Shown: positions 40,308-50,700, numbered from the stretch's first letter. The stretch is DNA of 64,000 bases from Phytophthora colocasiae (GCA_018806915.1 JAGKQI010000033.1:434001-498000), one strand, 5' to 3'. Translations and numbers: made by a program. Notes: generated by a model from the sequence alone, not told the origin.

Positions 40308-41137
40308 ATGGAGAAGAGAAGAGCGAAGTTCATGTCGAGAACATCATGTCGGATGGACAGATCTATCCCTGGATCAATGAAGATCCATCACTTTCACCAT
40401 GGCAATAATCCTGGACTTCTCGACGATAATTTCCTCAGTTGCAAATTGTCGCCGACGCCCCGTGAAGTCTTAGAAACGCGCTGTATCATGCTACAACGAG
40501 AACTGCCAAACCTAACAGAGCGGGTCAAGCGCATGAAGTACAATCCTTCGCTCGCACCTACATTTGATGAACGGCTGGCTGGAGTCTTTTCCTTCGACGA
40601 GGCGATACCAGTGGTAAGTGTAGAGAATGATGTGGTGTGTGACACGTTTAGGTACTTACAGTACCTTGCTGTTGTTTTCCACAGCTTGACGAGTATCTGT
40701 CGTCGATCCAGATCGATGACGATGATCCTGGTTTCGCATTGGACTGGGAATTTACCAACGTTGCTGCGTTCGTGGAAGTAGCAAACAACCAACCCGCTGT
40801 AAACGCACCTTGGTGGATGCGGACGCTACCGCCAAACATTACTGTCGAGACGTTCACATACGATCTCGTCTCGGAGCTTGCTCGGGTAGCAGATGGACGC
40901 TGTGGTAGATTTATGCTGGCACCGAATACCCCTACGCAGTTTTGCGCTGTTGGTATGATACTCATGTCAATCCAGGAGAATGCTTTTATGCAAAATGTTG
41001 GGCAGATAGCGCTACCTGTGATCAATGGCAACGAGCGACACCTTGCAACGACGTATAGCCTCACCGACACGAAAGCGCAACGATCGACTCTGATTACCCT
41101 TCCAAGGCCACCAGCAGGTCTACGTTTATTCATCTGA
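40308..41137 (+). CDS. gene X, best-preserved copy
   Basis: Two exons, about 40308-40615 and 40684-41137, with a GTAAGT...TCCACAG intron. Joined, they read SMKIHHFHHGNNPGLLDDNF, RELPNLTERVKRMKYNPSLA, TFDERLAGVFSFDEAIPV, then LDEYLSSIQIDDDDPGFALD, NAPWWMRTLPPNITVETFTY and AFMQNVGQIALPVINGNERH, ending at TGA 41135-41137 in frame. About 250 residues; no signal peptide, no TM segment, no motif I can name. The N-terminal frame (SCKLSPTPREV) differs from the copy at 10.8 kb (LRLQIVADTR) by a small indel, so the true exon 1 sequence is uncertain. Whether any copy is expressed is unknown. Confidence 0.4.
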
Positions 41138-41203
41138 TCTGATAACGAGTAAAATCTGAATGCAAGCAATTCAATTTATTATAAATCCTAAATTGATTCG
41201 ACA

Positions 41204-41297
41204 CAACGAACTTCTGTACCACCACAACAATGTCTTTCGATCGCTCTGGTACGTTGAAGCCAAATCCCCAGTCATCGTGGCGTAGGAATGTCAAAAG
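41204..41297 (+). repeat. mosaic of two transporter-flank segments
   Basis: 41204-41250 copies 36651-36697 with about two mismatches, and 41250-41297 copies 38611-38658 exactly, including the transporter stop codon. The join removes about 1.9 kb. It looks like a duplicate of the transporter locus with its interior deleted. Confidence 0.85.
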
Positions 41298-41408
41298 ACT
41301 CGCTCTAACGTAAAACTTCAACTTAAAATTACAAACGTCAAGTCGACTAGACAATGATGTATTGTACACAATGCAAGTTGCAAACCACTTGTCGATCATT
41401 CATTATCG

Positions 41409-42575
41409 ATGTCCGAGGATCAGCGCCGCACGGAGGAGTATTTCCTCAATACGTCGAAGCCCAAATGGGCGGACGAGCGTCGCGAACAGGTAGAAGCGTT
41501 TCTGGACCACCACCGCGTTGTGGGTAAATGCGTAGCGGTCGTGACATCCGGCGGAACAACTGTCCCGCTGGAGCGCAATACTGTGCGATTTCTTGACAAC
41601 TTCTCGACTGGATCAAGAGGTGCTGCGTCGGTTGAGTATCTGCTGGGACTGGGTTATGCTGTTATCTACGTGCACCGTCCGGGGTCAATTGCCCCATTTG
41701 CCAGACATCTGCAGAGAGCTACGTGTTCATCACTCGATGTGGACTTCCTGCAGCATGTGGACGTGTCCACTCGTAATGTCCATGAGCAACAGATCCGCGT
41801 GCTGGTAGAAGACCCTACAGCCAAGAAGAACGTGGTCGATGCAGTGAATAAGCTGCGCAATGTACGTGCAACCAACACGTTGCTTTCACTGCCGTTCACC
41901 TCTGTAGACGACTACTTTTTCGCCCTTCAAATGGTGGCGACGTGTGTAGCTCCTTGGAAGGAGCGTGCGCTGTTCCTGTTGGCAGCGGCAGTAAGCGACT
42001 TCTATATCCCTCAAAAGGAATTGTCTGAGCACAAGATCCAGTCGAGGGCGGGTCCGTTAGAACTGACACTGCAGCAGGTGCCCAAGATGCTTGGTGTGTT
42101 GCGTCACAATTGGGCTCCACAGTCATTTGTGGTGTCGTTTAAGCTCGAAACGGACTGGGATATTCTCCGCAAGAAGGCTAAGCAAGCGATCTCCAAGTAC
42201 GCAATGCATTTGGTGATTGCAAATGAGCTGCATTCACGCTTTGACGAGGTGTTGCTGATCACGGACAAGGACGAGCGAGCCATCACGCGACCGAAGGAAG
42301 AGGCTGACATTGAAGCAGCCTTGATGGAGGCTGTTGCCCGTATGCACTACCAGTATATCGCGTCGCATGACGTCTCCGTCCCGGACGAAATCGGTCATCA
42401 CGTCTCTCGCATGTACACTGGTTCTGGTGCCTGGAAGAAACAACTGCCAACATCGATGCAGAACGTGCTTTCTGTAATGGAGGAGCACAAGGAGGAGATT
42501 CTAGGCGTCGTTTTCGGTGGAATACTGTCGGTAATGCTCAATATGCTGCAGAACCACCTCCGTCGGTCTCGTTAG
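41409..42575 (+). CDS. PPCS: phosphopantothenate-cysteine ligase (CoA biosynthesis)
   Basis: Single exon, 388 residues. The eukaryotic PPCS signature is clear: [20 protein letters not shown] (nucleotide-binding loop), [55 protein letters not shown] (the conserved Ala-Val-Ser-Asp-Phe block), [10 protein letters not shown] and [11 protein letters not shown]. It joins cysteine to 4'-phosphopantothenate, the second step of CoA synthesis. Beyond residue about 310, where typical eukaryotic PPCS ends, there is an extra tail with a hydrophobic stretch ([17 protein letters not shown]) and basic end (HLRRSR), compatible with a C-terminal membrane anchor. TCATTCATTATC just before the ATG looks like an initiator. 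Confidence 0.92.
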   Translation: MSEDQRRTEEYFLNTSKPKWADERREQVEAFLDHHRVVGKCVAVVTSGGTTVPLERNTVRFLDNFSTGSRGAASVEYLLGLGYAVIYVHRPGSIAPFARHLQRATCSSLDVDFLQHVDVSTRNVHEQQIRVLVEDPTAKKNVVDAVNKLRNVRATNTLLSLPFTSVDDYFFALQMVATCVAPWKERALFLLAAAVSDFYIPQKELSEHKIQSRAGPLELTLQQVPKMLGVLRHNWAPQSFVVSFKLETDWDILRKKAKQAISKYAMHLVIANELHSRFDEVLLITDKDERAITRPKEEADIEAALMEAVARMHYQYIASHDVSVPDEIGHHVSRMYTGSGAWKKQLPTSMQNVLSVMEEHKEEILGVVFGGILSVMLNMLQNHLRRSR

Positions 42576-42641
42576 ACTGAAATCCAAAAACACCGGAGCT
42601 GTTGATAAGAGAATAGTCGTTGTCGAATGCTATTAAGTCAT

Positions 42642-43031
42642 CTACTCACTCTGGTGCTTCTTCTTTAATCCTTCAAGGAACTCTTTCTTCGTCTCGTCCA
42701 CTGTCATGCCACCTCGGCAGTTAGGTGATGGTTTGACATTAGCATTGGCTTCCCATTGCTTCGGGGTTTTACTGAGGATACTGAGTGCGTGAACACCATC
42801 GTCTAATTCTTGTTGCAACACGGCGTTGACCATGCGGTGACGCTGAATCAGCGGTTTTCCGTCGAATTGCTCAGTGACAACCACCACCTTGAAGTGCGTC
42901 TCGGATCCCTTGGGCACGCTGTGCATGTGGCTCTCATTAATCACATCCAAGTGAGCAGGTGCAAAAGCTTCCTGCAATTTCTCATGGATACGGCGCGCCA
43001 CAGGCCCCGAGAGCGGAGCAGCGTCGGTCAT
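42642..43031 (-). CDS. BOLA1: BolA-family protein
   Basis: From Met at 43031 the protein has 129 residues: PVARRIHEKLQEAFAPAHLD, then VINESHMHSVPKGSETHFKV and IQRHRMVNAVLQQEL, the BolA fold with the invariant histidine in the RHR segment. A tail (TPKQWEANANVKPSPNCRGG) follows. BolA proteins work with monothiol glutaredoxins in [2Fe-2S] cluster delivery. The frame is open for 11 codons upstream of this Met (SFSVKIRRFL) to a probable acceptor at 43064. A first exon beginning ATGAGCTCG near 43153 with donor GTAAGC is suggested but does not splice in phase, so the start and any mitochondrial presequence remain open. Confidence 0.85.
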   Translation of the reverse strand: MTDAAPLSGPVARRIHEKLQEAFAPAHLDVINESHMHSVPKGSETHFKVVVVTEQFDGKPLIQRHRMVNAVLQQELDDGVHALSILSKTPKQWEANANVKPSPNCRGGMTVDETKKEFLEGLKKKHQSE

Positions 43032-43337
43032 AAGGAAGCGGCGGATCTTTACAGAGAAGGACACTAAGGATTAATCACTGTAACACACAGGAGAGCAATG
43101 ACGAGCACACCTTGGCTTACCTGGCGCGAGGAAGGGAGCAATAACGAGCTCATTTTGCAGATTCAATTCTGATTGGCAGGAGACACACTCATTAAAATAT
43201 TTTGTCCAATAGCCATGACTTCAAAATGAACCACAATATTAACTTGTGTCGTCACCATCTGGCTGCTACTACCACCGGAACTGACTCGACGACGTGGCTC
43301 CCTTATTGTATCACCTTCCACCCCTGAAGTCGTCACT
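43032..43337. promoter_or_regulatory. divergent BolA / AP-1 sigma promoter region
   Basis: Contains CCAATCAGAA on the minus strand (43167-43176) and a second CCAAT word in TTTTGTCCAATAGCC (about 43200-43214). The same CCAATCAGA element occurs in the divergent promoter at 19.4 kb and upstream of TSR2. Confidence 0.45.
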
Positions 43338-44078
43338 ATGGTGAGTGAATGTTGCTCTTCCTAAGGCCATACAGTCCTCTAATTAAGTGATATTATGTAT
43401 ACAGATTGAGTCTGTCCTGCTTGTGAGCCGCCAAGGCAAGACGCGTCTCGCCAAATGGTACATGAACGCGTCCATTAAGGAGAAGACGCGCATGATCCGC
43501 GATATCACGTCGCTGGTGCTCTCACGCCCACACAAGCAGTGCAACTTCATCGAGTTTAAGGAGAAGAAAATTGTCTACAAGAGGTGAGGATTAAATCGCA
43601 GAAAATTACAAACAAAAAAAAGATCATAGGAGCTGAAATTGTCATTACAGATACGCAAGCTTGTACTTCATCGCGTGTATCTCCAAGGACGAGAACGAAC
43701 TCATCACGCTTGAGGCTATTCATCTGTTTGTGGAGGTGCTGGATCGCTACTTCGGCAATGTACGCGGATAATTACATTAGATAGTGGAAGGATGGTTAAC
43801 TTAACTGTTATTGTTAGGTGTGCGAGCTGGACATTATCTTCAACTTCCACAAGGTAAAAACTAGGAAATATTTGCTATTTCTGCTGTTGGAAGACAAGTT
43901 AATAGTGCGATATTTCAATGAACTACAGGCTTACTACATTCTGGACGAGCTCTTCATCGGTGGATATCAACAAGAATCCAGCAAGAAGGAGATCCTGCGC
44001 ATCTGTACGCAGCAGGAGGACTACATGGACGAATCGAAGGAGGAGGGATTCGCACGTCCTCGTACAGGCACACGCTAA
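43338..44078 (+). CDS. AP1S: AP-1 clathrin adaptor complex, small (sigma) subunit
   Basis: Five exons: 43338-43340, 43405-43583, 43651-43759, 43818-43853 and 43929-44078, giving about 158 residues. Splicing yields [20 protein letters not shown], then [40 protein letters not shown] and [19 protein letters not shown], the full longin-type sigma fold. The LVSRQGK start and [12 protein letters not shown] are closest to AP-1 sigma; AP-2 sigma is less likely. It belongs to the trans-Golgi/endosome clathrin adaptor and helps bind dileucine sorting signals. The first exon codes only for the initiator Met, followed immediately by GTGAGT. Confidence 0.92.
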
Positions 44079-44241
44079 AAGCTTCGCTCGTGTTTAACAC
44101 CGAGTAGTGCTAGTGTTGCACTCATAGCTTTACATGAAGATTGTTTTTTCCTCTTTTGGTATTTCTTGGCAAACGCGTAGATTATATTGGTGTTGCAGCA
44201 ATTATAGTTGCGACTTTTGACACAAGCCACGTGAGGAAACT

Positions 44242-46827
44242 ATGGCAGCAACGAAGAAATCTACCGTCTCTATGCGTATGTGAAGCTTCGTCATTGTAAT
44301 TCTATGGCTGAAGATCACCTTGCTGTTATGTAGCTGCTGCACGAAAGAAAGTATTTCGTGCAACTACAGGCTTGACGATCGATCAGCAGCTTCAAGTGGC
44401 CTCGAAATTGCAAGCTCAAGGTGACGATGTACTTAAAGTACGTCCGCCAGCAATGCTTTTCAATTGTAAATATGCCTAACGTAGTCGTTTTACAGACAAT
44501 TCGACAAATGAAAAAGGTCTCGAAGAACCAGAAGCAGACAACGAAGGCAAACAATCTCAAGGTAACAGTAGCAATGGGTGAAATTGCTCGAATCACTAGT
44601 AATCTACAGTCGTTGTGCAGTTTGAATGGCTCCAGGAGCACAGTCGTTTGAGAAAATTAGAGGAGGTGCGTTAGGATAACTCGTAGAGTATTTTACTGAG
44701 TGTTCTGACATTTCTGTTACTAGAACTGTTCCAAGGAGCTGGAATCGTTTCTGCTGCGCATGTTCAATGAGGCGTCCACAGCTCAAGAATCGAAGAAGTG
44801 GCGATCTCCAGATATCCCAATCAGAAGCAACTGTACTAATGAGCAGGATGGTGAGAATAACAACAGCCCTGACAATGACAACGCGGACTTCAACAGCACA
44901 GCGCTGAATTCTACCAGTACAATCTTCACCGCAGAATTAGAAGACCTCATTCGGACTGAACAGCTCAATCGAGTGGCGTTGATAAACCAAATCACATCGG
45001 AACGCGAGCAGGTGGGTATTGCCAAAACGCATTACGAAGGATCTCAATAATGTAACACTTTGACGTTTGCAAGTTACCAGAGAGCAGCTTTGAAGCAGTT
45101 ACTGTCGGTTCTCTCTTGTGATCAACCCAGTCCTAAGAAAAACAACCAGACTCCGGAAGAAATGGAAGCTAGTGTTCGTGAACTTGTTTACGACGCTGTC
45201 ATTGGGCGCCAAATGATTGAAGTGACATTAGAAGACGAAGTTCAGTCGTGTCAAAAGGACTTTGATGCTTGCTATCGGGAGGTGTTGGAGACATTGCGCG
45301 ATAACAGCTTCAATTCAGCATCGATTAAACAACAAGATCAAGAGAAGAAGATCGCTGAGCTGGTGGAGGCAGCACGAGGCAATGAATGCCCGGATGAAAT
45401 GCTGAAACTTGAGTTTGCCGACGAGTTTCGAATGCATTTTGCCGCATTGCACGAAGACCTTGACAAGTACGAGCAGGAGTTTATCGAAATGGCGTCTAAC
45501 AGCGACGCAGCTGGAAGTATTGAGGCTGCTACTTCAAAACGTGGAGGCTGGAACGAATCAGATGAGGAGCGATTTCTAAAAGTTCTTCGTAGTTACGAGA
45601 AAAAGATTGGCAGCAAGAAACCACAACTTTTGTACGATCAGCTCACGTTGGTGCTGCCTGGTGTTCCTCTTCTTGAATTAAAGAAGCACGTGAAGTTTCA
45701 CCAACATTCCCGCTTTTACCACGAAAAATGCAAAGACCGACAACGAGAGTTTCAACGGAAGTTGGACCAGCTACAGAGTGAAGCTGCAGCTAAGTTTCGT
45801 ACAGCCATTGATCAAGAGCAGGAAAAGAAACGTAAGTTGCAGCAACTGAGCGAGATGCAGCAGCAATGCGAACAACGACACACTCAAGTTTCTCAATGGC
45901 GCGTGACAAAGGAAGCGAAAGAGCGGATAGAGAAACAACAGCGCGAACTTGAACAATTAATGGAAAACCAGAAGCAGCAGGAAGAAGAACTCCTCTGGAA
46001 ACGAAAACTTGACCAGCAGAAAGAGATCGTTGACCAGTACAAGAAGGGTAAGGCACTTAGCAAAATGGCTGATGAAAACCTCAAGCTTGAAGAAGAGCAA
46101 AGACATGAGGAGGAACGAGCTCTTCAGAGTATCATTAACGCTGAACGAGTGCAGTATCGACATGATGAATTTCAGGTGGGTTTTGTTTGATACTCTGTTA
46201 CAGAAGATCTAATCTCTTGTATGAATTTTCACAGCGTAAATTGGATGATATGAAGTTGGAGGAAATTCATAAAGAACAACTGGAACAGCAGCGGGTAGCA
46301 AAACTGAACGAGTTGAAAGAGAAGACACCTTACGCTCAAATCATCGCGAATATAGCGGTACGCAAAGTCTCTCAGTATGCTGAAGCTTGCAACTGATTAA
46401 TGTTATTTTGCTACAGCCTGACCCAGAGCGTACCCGACAAGAGACGGCTGCGTTTCGATCAAATGTTGAAGCTGCACAGGAGGGTCTTCCGATTACCGTA
46501 CGTTTTTGCTAATGTGATTCCTGGAAAAGCTATGTATTCATTCCGTTGTGGAAAAGGAAACGGGGTTGTTTCCGAGTCATGGGTATGATTCGGAGACACT
46601 TTTCAAGAACGCTAGGTTCAAGCTGGGCATAGCCCTTCGGGTAAGCCAAAACATGACTTTCATTCATATAATAACCAGGAGGCTTCATTTTACAGTATAT
46701 TTATTTCATGTAGAACGCCGGGCTAAACTCGAGTGAATATGCACGACAAACTCTAGCTAATGTCAAAGTCTGCAACGTAGGGGCGTATCGGAATCATGTT
46801 GCTGAGCCGACAAAGTTGTGGTGGTGA
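44242..46827 (+). CDS. CCDC148-like coiled-coil protein with Myb-like segment
   Basis: About ten exons with short introns. Readable parts in order are MAATKKSTVSM, VFRATTGLTIDQQLQVASKL, TIRQMKKVSKNQKQ, FEWLQEHSRLRKLEE, a 300-residue block at 45081-46176, then RKLDDMKLEEIHKEQLEQQR. The protein ends GLFPSHGYDSETLFKNARFK, LGIALR, NAGLNSSEYARQTLANVKVC and stops at 46825-46827. A Myb/SANT-like stretch (GGWNESDEERFLKVLRSYEK) precedes a long Glu/Gln/Lys coiled coil. The SHGY...ALR-AGL end and the overall order recall CCDC148, a protein of ciliated lineages; a flagellar role is therefore inferred and fits a zoospore-forming organism. Exon boundaries near 46497-46556 and 46640-46714 are the least certain. 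Confidence 0.7.
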
Positions 46828-46866
46828 TGAGAAAAAAAAAATGATCGAAAATCTCGTGTCAATAGT

Positions 46867-47713
46867 TTACACAAGAAATTTTACGCCTTCAATATTAACA
46901 CCCAGGTCTTGCAGTAGCTTCGTCCCGCTCGCTAGTTGCATGTTCAATTTGTTCAAGCTCTTCATCGCTCGCTTGCGTAGTCCAAACTGCTCTTTCGCCA
47001 TTTCTTGGATAGAGCATTCCACACTATGAAGCCGTTCCGTTAATTCAGCTTTAGACATCGCTGCAGTCTGTGCCTGGATTGAATTCGAAGCTGCAGCTTG
47101 TCGTCTGTGCGTCCTATTCATCCACTTTACGCAATTCATCTGAAGGCGTCGAGTCCTCTTGTCAGCGTGAGACGAGGCCTTAACGTTCTGTACAGCTTCT
47201 TTAAGCTGAGAACGCTCTGTTTTCAGTTCTTGCAATGAACTCATCGTATGAGCAAAACCTGTATTATTCCTGCAAAACCTCACCAAAAGCTGTGAAGAAA
47301 AGATCGTCAGTAAAATTCGTCTAATTACCTTTGCAAACCACTTTTCCACGCACCACATGAGTGTCTCGATACCAGAATCTCCAGTCAATTGCGTTTTGTA
47401 GTCCTAAAAGATTTTCTTTAACACTTTGGTCACTTGTCACCACTGGATATTTATCTTCTGTTCCCAGTAGGTTTCGACTGGCGTTGCGCCGTTGCAACCG
47501 GTTCGCCAATACTCCTGTGTCTCCCTTTAAAGCTTCCTGTCCTTTGATCAGCAGCGTTCGAGCGTGTCGTTGCCAAATCGGACCCATATTAACGCCTTGC
47601 TCAGTGTTGCGAGCCACAGACGCCACTCGACAGAGCTCCTGAACGCCCAGGAACTCCCAAATATTCTGCTTGCATTCGTCTGCCAGCTCCAGCAACATTT
47701 TAGCTTTATACAT
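46867..47713 (-). CDS. F-box-like coiled-coil protein
   Basis: Two exons, 47713-47329 and 47258-46867, join in frame through GTAATT...ATACAG to give VVCKGFAHTMSSLQ. The N-terminus LLELADECKQNIWEFLGVQE, with LCRVASVAR after it, resembles an F-box. Residues 60-125 are unassigned (NAIDWRFWYRDTHVVRGK). Exon 2 is a basic coiled coil (ELKTERSQLKEAVQNVK; LTERLHSVECSIQEM). It may be a ubiquitin-ligase adaptor subunit; this is weakly supported because the F-box is divergent and no substrate-binding repeats are present. The gene converges with the CCDC148-like gene, 39 bp between stops. About 275 residues. Confidence 0.6.
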
Positions 47714-49539
47714 TCCGGATACGATTTCATCCAGAAAAGTATACAGCTCGGGTTCACACTGACCGACATATGTTTGTGAGTCAGCATTAATTAATGTCGG
47801 TTACAGTACAGAAAATTGCCGTCAGGACGCTTGTGCCGTAGCGCTCCACACACACCACTGGCGCGGGCAAAAACATGGTACAAGCATAGAGAACCATTCA
47901 CTACATCTTGTGGCGAACTTCTAAGGCGCTACCTGCCCTGTACGACATACACAGCCAGGATATTCTCTATAAGAACAGCTGCCAGAGAGCCAGTTCCCCT
48001 TTGGCCGCTATTGTGCAAAATCGAATGAAATACAGTAAGCGACATATATTAACGTCGCTCACTGTCCCTTCATCGACTAATCAGAACGCTTCAATTGGTA
48101 TACATATGTATAGTATTACCGTTTCAATAAAATAGTACACAAAACAGTAGTAAGCTTTCGTGATTAATACCGCGCTGTGAATCTAATGCTATTTTCTGGC
48201 CATGCATGTCGTACACGCGCGTTAATAGTTTCCTAGCGCTGTGTCAAGCGGTCTTGCGAGTGTGTGCCAAGTGTCAGCGCTGGATTCGATCGGGGTGGCG
48301 CGTAGTCAAGCGGAGCGAAATTCACCCGGAGAGACATCAAGTGGTAGTTGTATTAAAGCATTAACATGTCCTGCCAAGGTTCCTCGCGGCAAAGAGTTTG
48401 AGCTAGTCCTCTTCAAGAGCCTCGTCCAAATCTGGCAGACTAGACTCGTCCAGGTCTGGTAGGTGTTCAGTGCTGGGGGCTGGAATGCGGCAAACGGATC
48501 TTGAACTGGGGGACTGAACACCGGAACCCAGAATCCATACGGGAGCCCGAGAGCGTACCCGTACTGGACGCGCTCTGGTTGAGCTGGAGGTGTACCCCAG
48601 GAGCTGGAGCAGGAGGACGAGCTGTTGGTGGAACCGGAGCTGGAACGTAGGCTGTGTCCGGAGCGAAGAGAGCGTCGAAAGAGTTGTCGATGTTGTCAAG
48701 ATGATCGCCAGCTGCTCTTTGCGCCGGAAGCGGAAACACACAGCGTAGCGCGCCGACAACCTCATGAATAAGAGGCAGGGATTTCTCGTTGAACACAAAT
48801 GTCTCTCGTACTTCCTTGGTAGTCAGTTACAATAGCACGGTAAAACTTAGTGTAGTCAGCTCGTTCTTTCCGTCTACTCCGCAAGCCGCAATGGACCGCT
48901 CCAACACCGAAGCGCATCATCGTCTCCGCCGCATTTATAATCATTGGAACTCTGTTCCTATCTATGGTCATTCTCCATAGCCTACGGTTCTACGAGCAAA
49001 TTTTTCCTGACTTCGTCTACCACATGGGAGTGCCCTTCATCCCGTGGACGAGCTTTCAGCCAAGAATTACGGCCAGGCCGAGGGGGCTAGCCGACGTGGT
49101 ACTTCCACGGGGAACGTCTTATTGTCAAAGATAATGTCCACACACTTATGACGGGTCCAATTCCGCGAGGTGAGATCCGCCGCGAACGCAAACGCTCAGC
49201 CTCTTTGGTTATTCATTTCCAGCCCGAACACGAAGTCAACCGCACCGCCCCTCGCAACATACAGTCCAATCGGAGAACTGTGGTTCACCACCATTTGCAC
49301 GATGGCGACCGATCGGCCCACCTTCATAATGAAGAATGGCCCGTCGTACTGGCCGTTGTTGAAGTCATGGGTTGACCCACAATGCGGAAGGTAGACTCCG
49401 GGTGTTCCTGCCGAGGGTTGCTCGTAGAGTACCCCTACAACGTACGGACCCGCGTACACAGCGTAGTTTATATCCGGTTCTCTTCCCATATTCGTTTTGT
49501 GCTTCCAGAGCTATATACGAGGTATCAGCTGCAGCAAGC
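47714..49539. other. gene-poor stretch with unassigned minus-strand frames
   Basis: No gene is recognised. Minus-strand frames at 48796-48467 (FNEKSLPLIHEVVGALRCVF, then Pro-rich) and 49489-49196 (NYAVYAGPYVVGVLYEQPSA; GLYVARGGAVDFVFGLEM) have protein-like composition but match no family I know. They could be worn retroelement pieces or the upstream part of an element. 47760-48240 is AT-rich and featureless. Confidence 0.35.
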
Positions 49540-50100
49540 ATGACGACTTTGAAGACCGCCGATGATATTCGCGTCGCCATCGATGCGCTGGAGCTTGATG
49601 CGGTTGCGAGTTATTTCGACAACGATGACGATGAAATCGATCCGTACTTCGTGTGTGAGGGAGTCTCCATTGCTGCTTTCAATGAGTATTGTAACAGGAT
49701 TGGGACGTATCTTGAAGAGACAGCAGGAGTTGATGGCGTATGGGTGAAGGCAACTGCTAGATGTGCTCGAAGAACGGCACAAGTTGAAGTTGGCATCGAT
49801 GGACGAACGTTAGACTGCCGGAGTGAAGGTGAAAGGACGGCTTTGGCTAACACCAACGACGGTGATTGGAGGATGGCGAATAAAACGCTGCGAAGTGGGG
49901 CTGAGGCTGTCGACACTGGAGCAGATCCTCCACGGAGCCTCTTAGCTGCCTTTGAAGATTGTGATCGTCAAGATCCTTGGCGTACTCACTACCGGTCTGG
50001 ATCTTCTCACCCCAGCCTTGGCACTAGTCGACTCTCCATGAAGTTCGTCCGATCGCTACCTGATTTCGATGCTGAAGCTGCCAGGGCCAGAACTTTGTAA
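49540..50100 (+). CDS. hypothetical acidic protein
   Basis: ATG at 49540 opens a frame of 186 residues: MTTLKTADDIRVAIDALELD, then AVASYFDNDDDEIDPYFVCE, and a tail rich in Arg/Asp/Ser. There is no signal peptide or TM segment and no recognised family. A TATATA word lies about 25 bp upstream. It ends about 115 bp before the GGATCC array. It may be a lineage-specific gene or part of a retroelement. Confidence 0.35.
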   Translation: MTTLKTADDIRVAIDALELDAVASYFDNDDDEIDPYFVCEGVSIAAFNEYCNRIGTYLEETAGVDGVWVKATARCARRTAQVEVGIDGRTLDCRSEGERTALANTNDGDWRMANKTLRSGAEAVDTGADPPRSLLAAFEDCDRQDPWRTHYRSGSSHPSLGTSRLSMKFVRSLPDFDAEAARARTL

Positions 50101-50214
50101 GCGGCATTGCGTAACTTCTTATATTTTCTTGCCCGTCTTCTGTCTCCTTCACCTGGTATCCATGTCCTCCATCTTCAGTTTTGCTAAGATGTATTTCGAG
50201 ATCCAGTATCCAAA

Positions 50215-50700
50215 ACTGGGGATCCAGCCTTTGGATCCTACAAAGCCGACTCAGAGCTCTGAGGATCCAGCTCCAAGATGGATCCATTTCGAAAATCCGG
50301 GGATCCGGCCTCGGGATCCGGAGATCCAACTTCCAAACTCGAGGATCCAACTTTCAAAATCGAGGATCCGAGGACCCGGCCTCGGGATCCAGAGATCCAA
50401 CTTCCAAACTCGAGGATCCAACTTTCAAAATCGAGGATCCGAGGATCCGGCCTCGGGATCCAGAGATCCAACTTCCAAACTCGAGGATCCAACTTTCAAA
50501 ATCGAGGATCCAAGGATCCGGCCTCGGGATCCAGAGATCCAACTTCCAAACTCGAGGATCCGGCCTCGAGATCCGGAGATCCCACTTCCAGAATGGATCC
50601 GCTTCGAGGATCCAGGGATCCGGCCTCGGGATCCGAAGATCCAACTTCCGAGACATATCCCCTTATGAGCTCCGAGGATCCAGGTAGAAAATTCGTCCCA
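50215..50700. repeat. GGATCC-rich degenerate tandem array, left
   Basis: Units of about 15-20 bp built on the palindrome GGATCC (GAGGATCCGGCCTCG, GGATCCAGAGATCCAACTTC, GAGGATCCAACTTTCAAAATC) are arranged in a higher-order block of about 100 bp repeated roughly three times. Several reading frames stay open through it, on both strands, because the units lack stops. Those frames are not evidence of genes. Confidence 0.85.

Larger units (their letters stand above)
38690..41203 (+). repeat. tandem array of the gene X / TPR-J unit
   Basis: Starting just after the transporter, the array has a partial unit (gene X end 38690-38880, TPR-J chimera 38961-39140), a full unit of about 1,126 bp (39136-40261), and a third gene X copy (40308-41130). 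Each TPR-J piece is the same deleted chimera: the start codons of TPR-J are joined to the end of its exon 1, then to ATTGGCTGGTGTAAGTAAAA. The shared deletion shows that the units expanded from one defective founder. A related deletion is visible at 10.94-11.08 kb. Confidence 0.75.

Noticed and set aside
46800..46860. Run of A at 46829-46838 as a poly(A) retrocopy tail
   Set aside because: It directly follows the stop of an intron-containing gene, so it is not a retrocopy.
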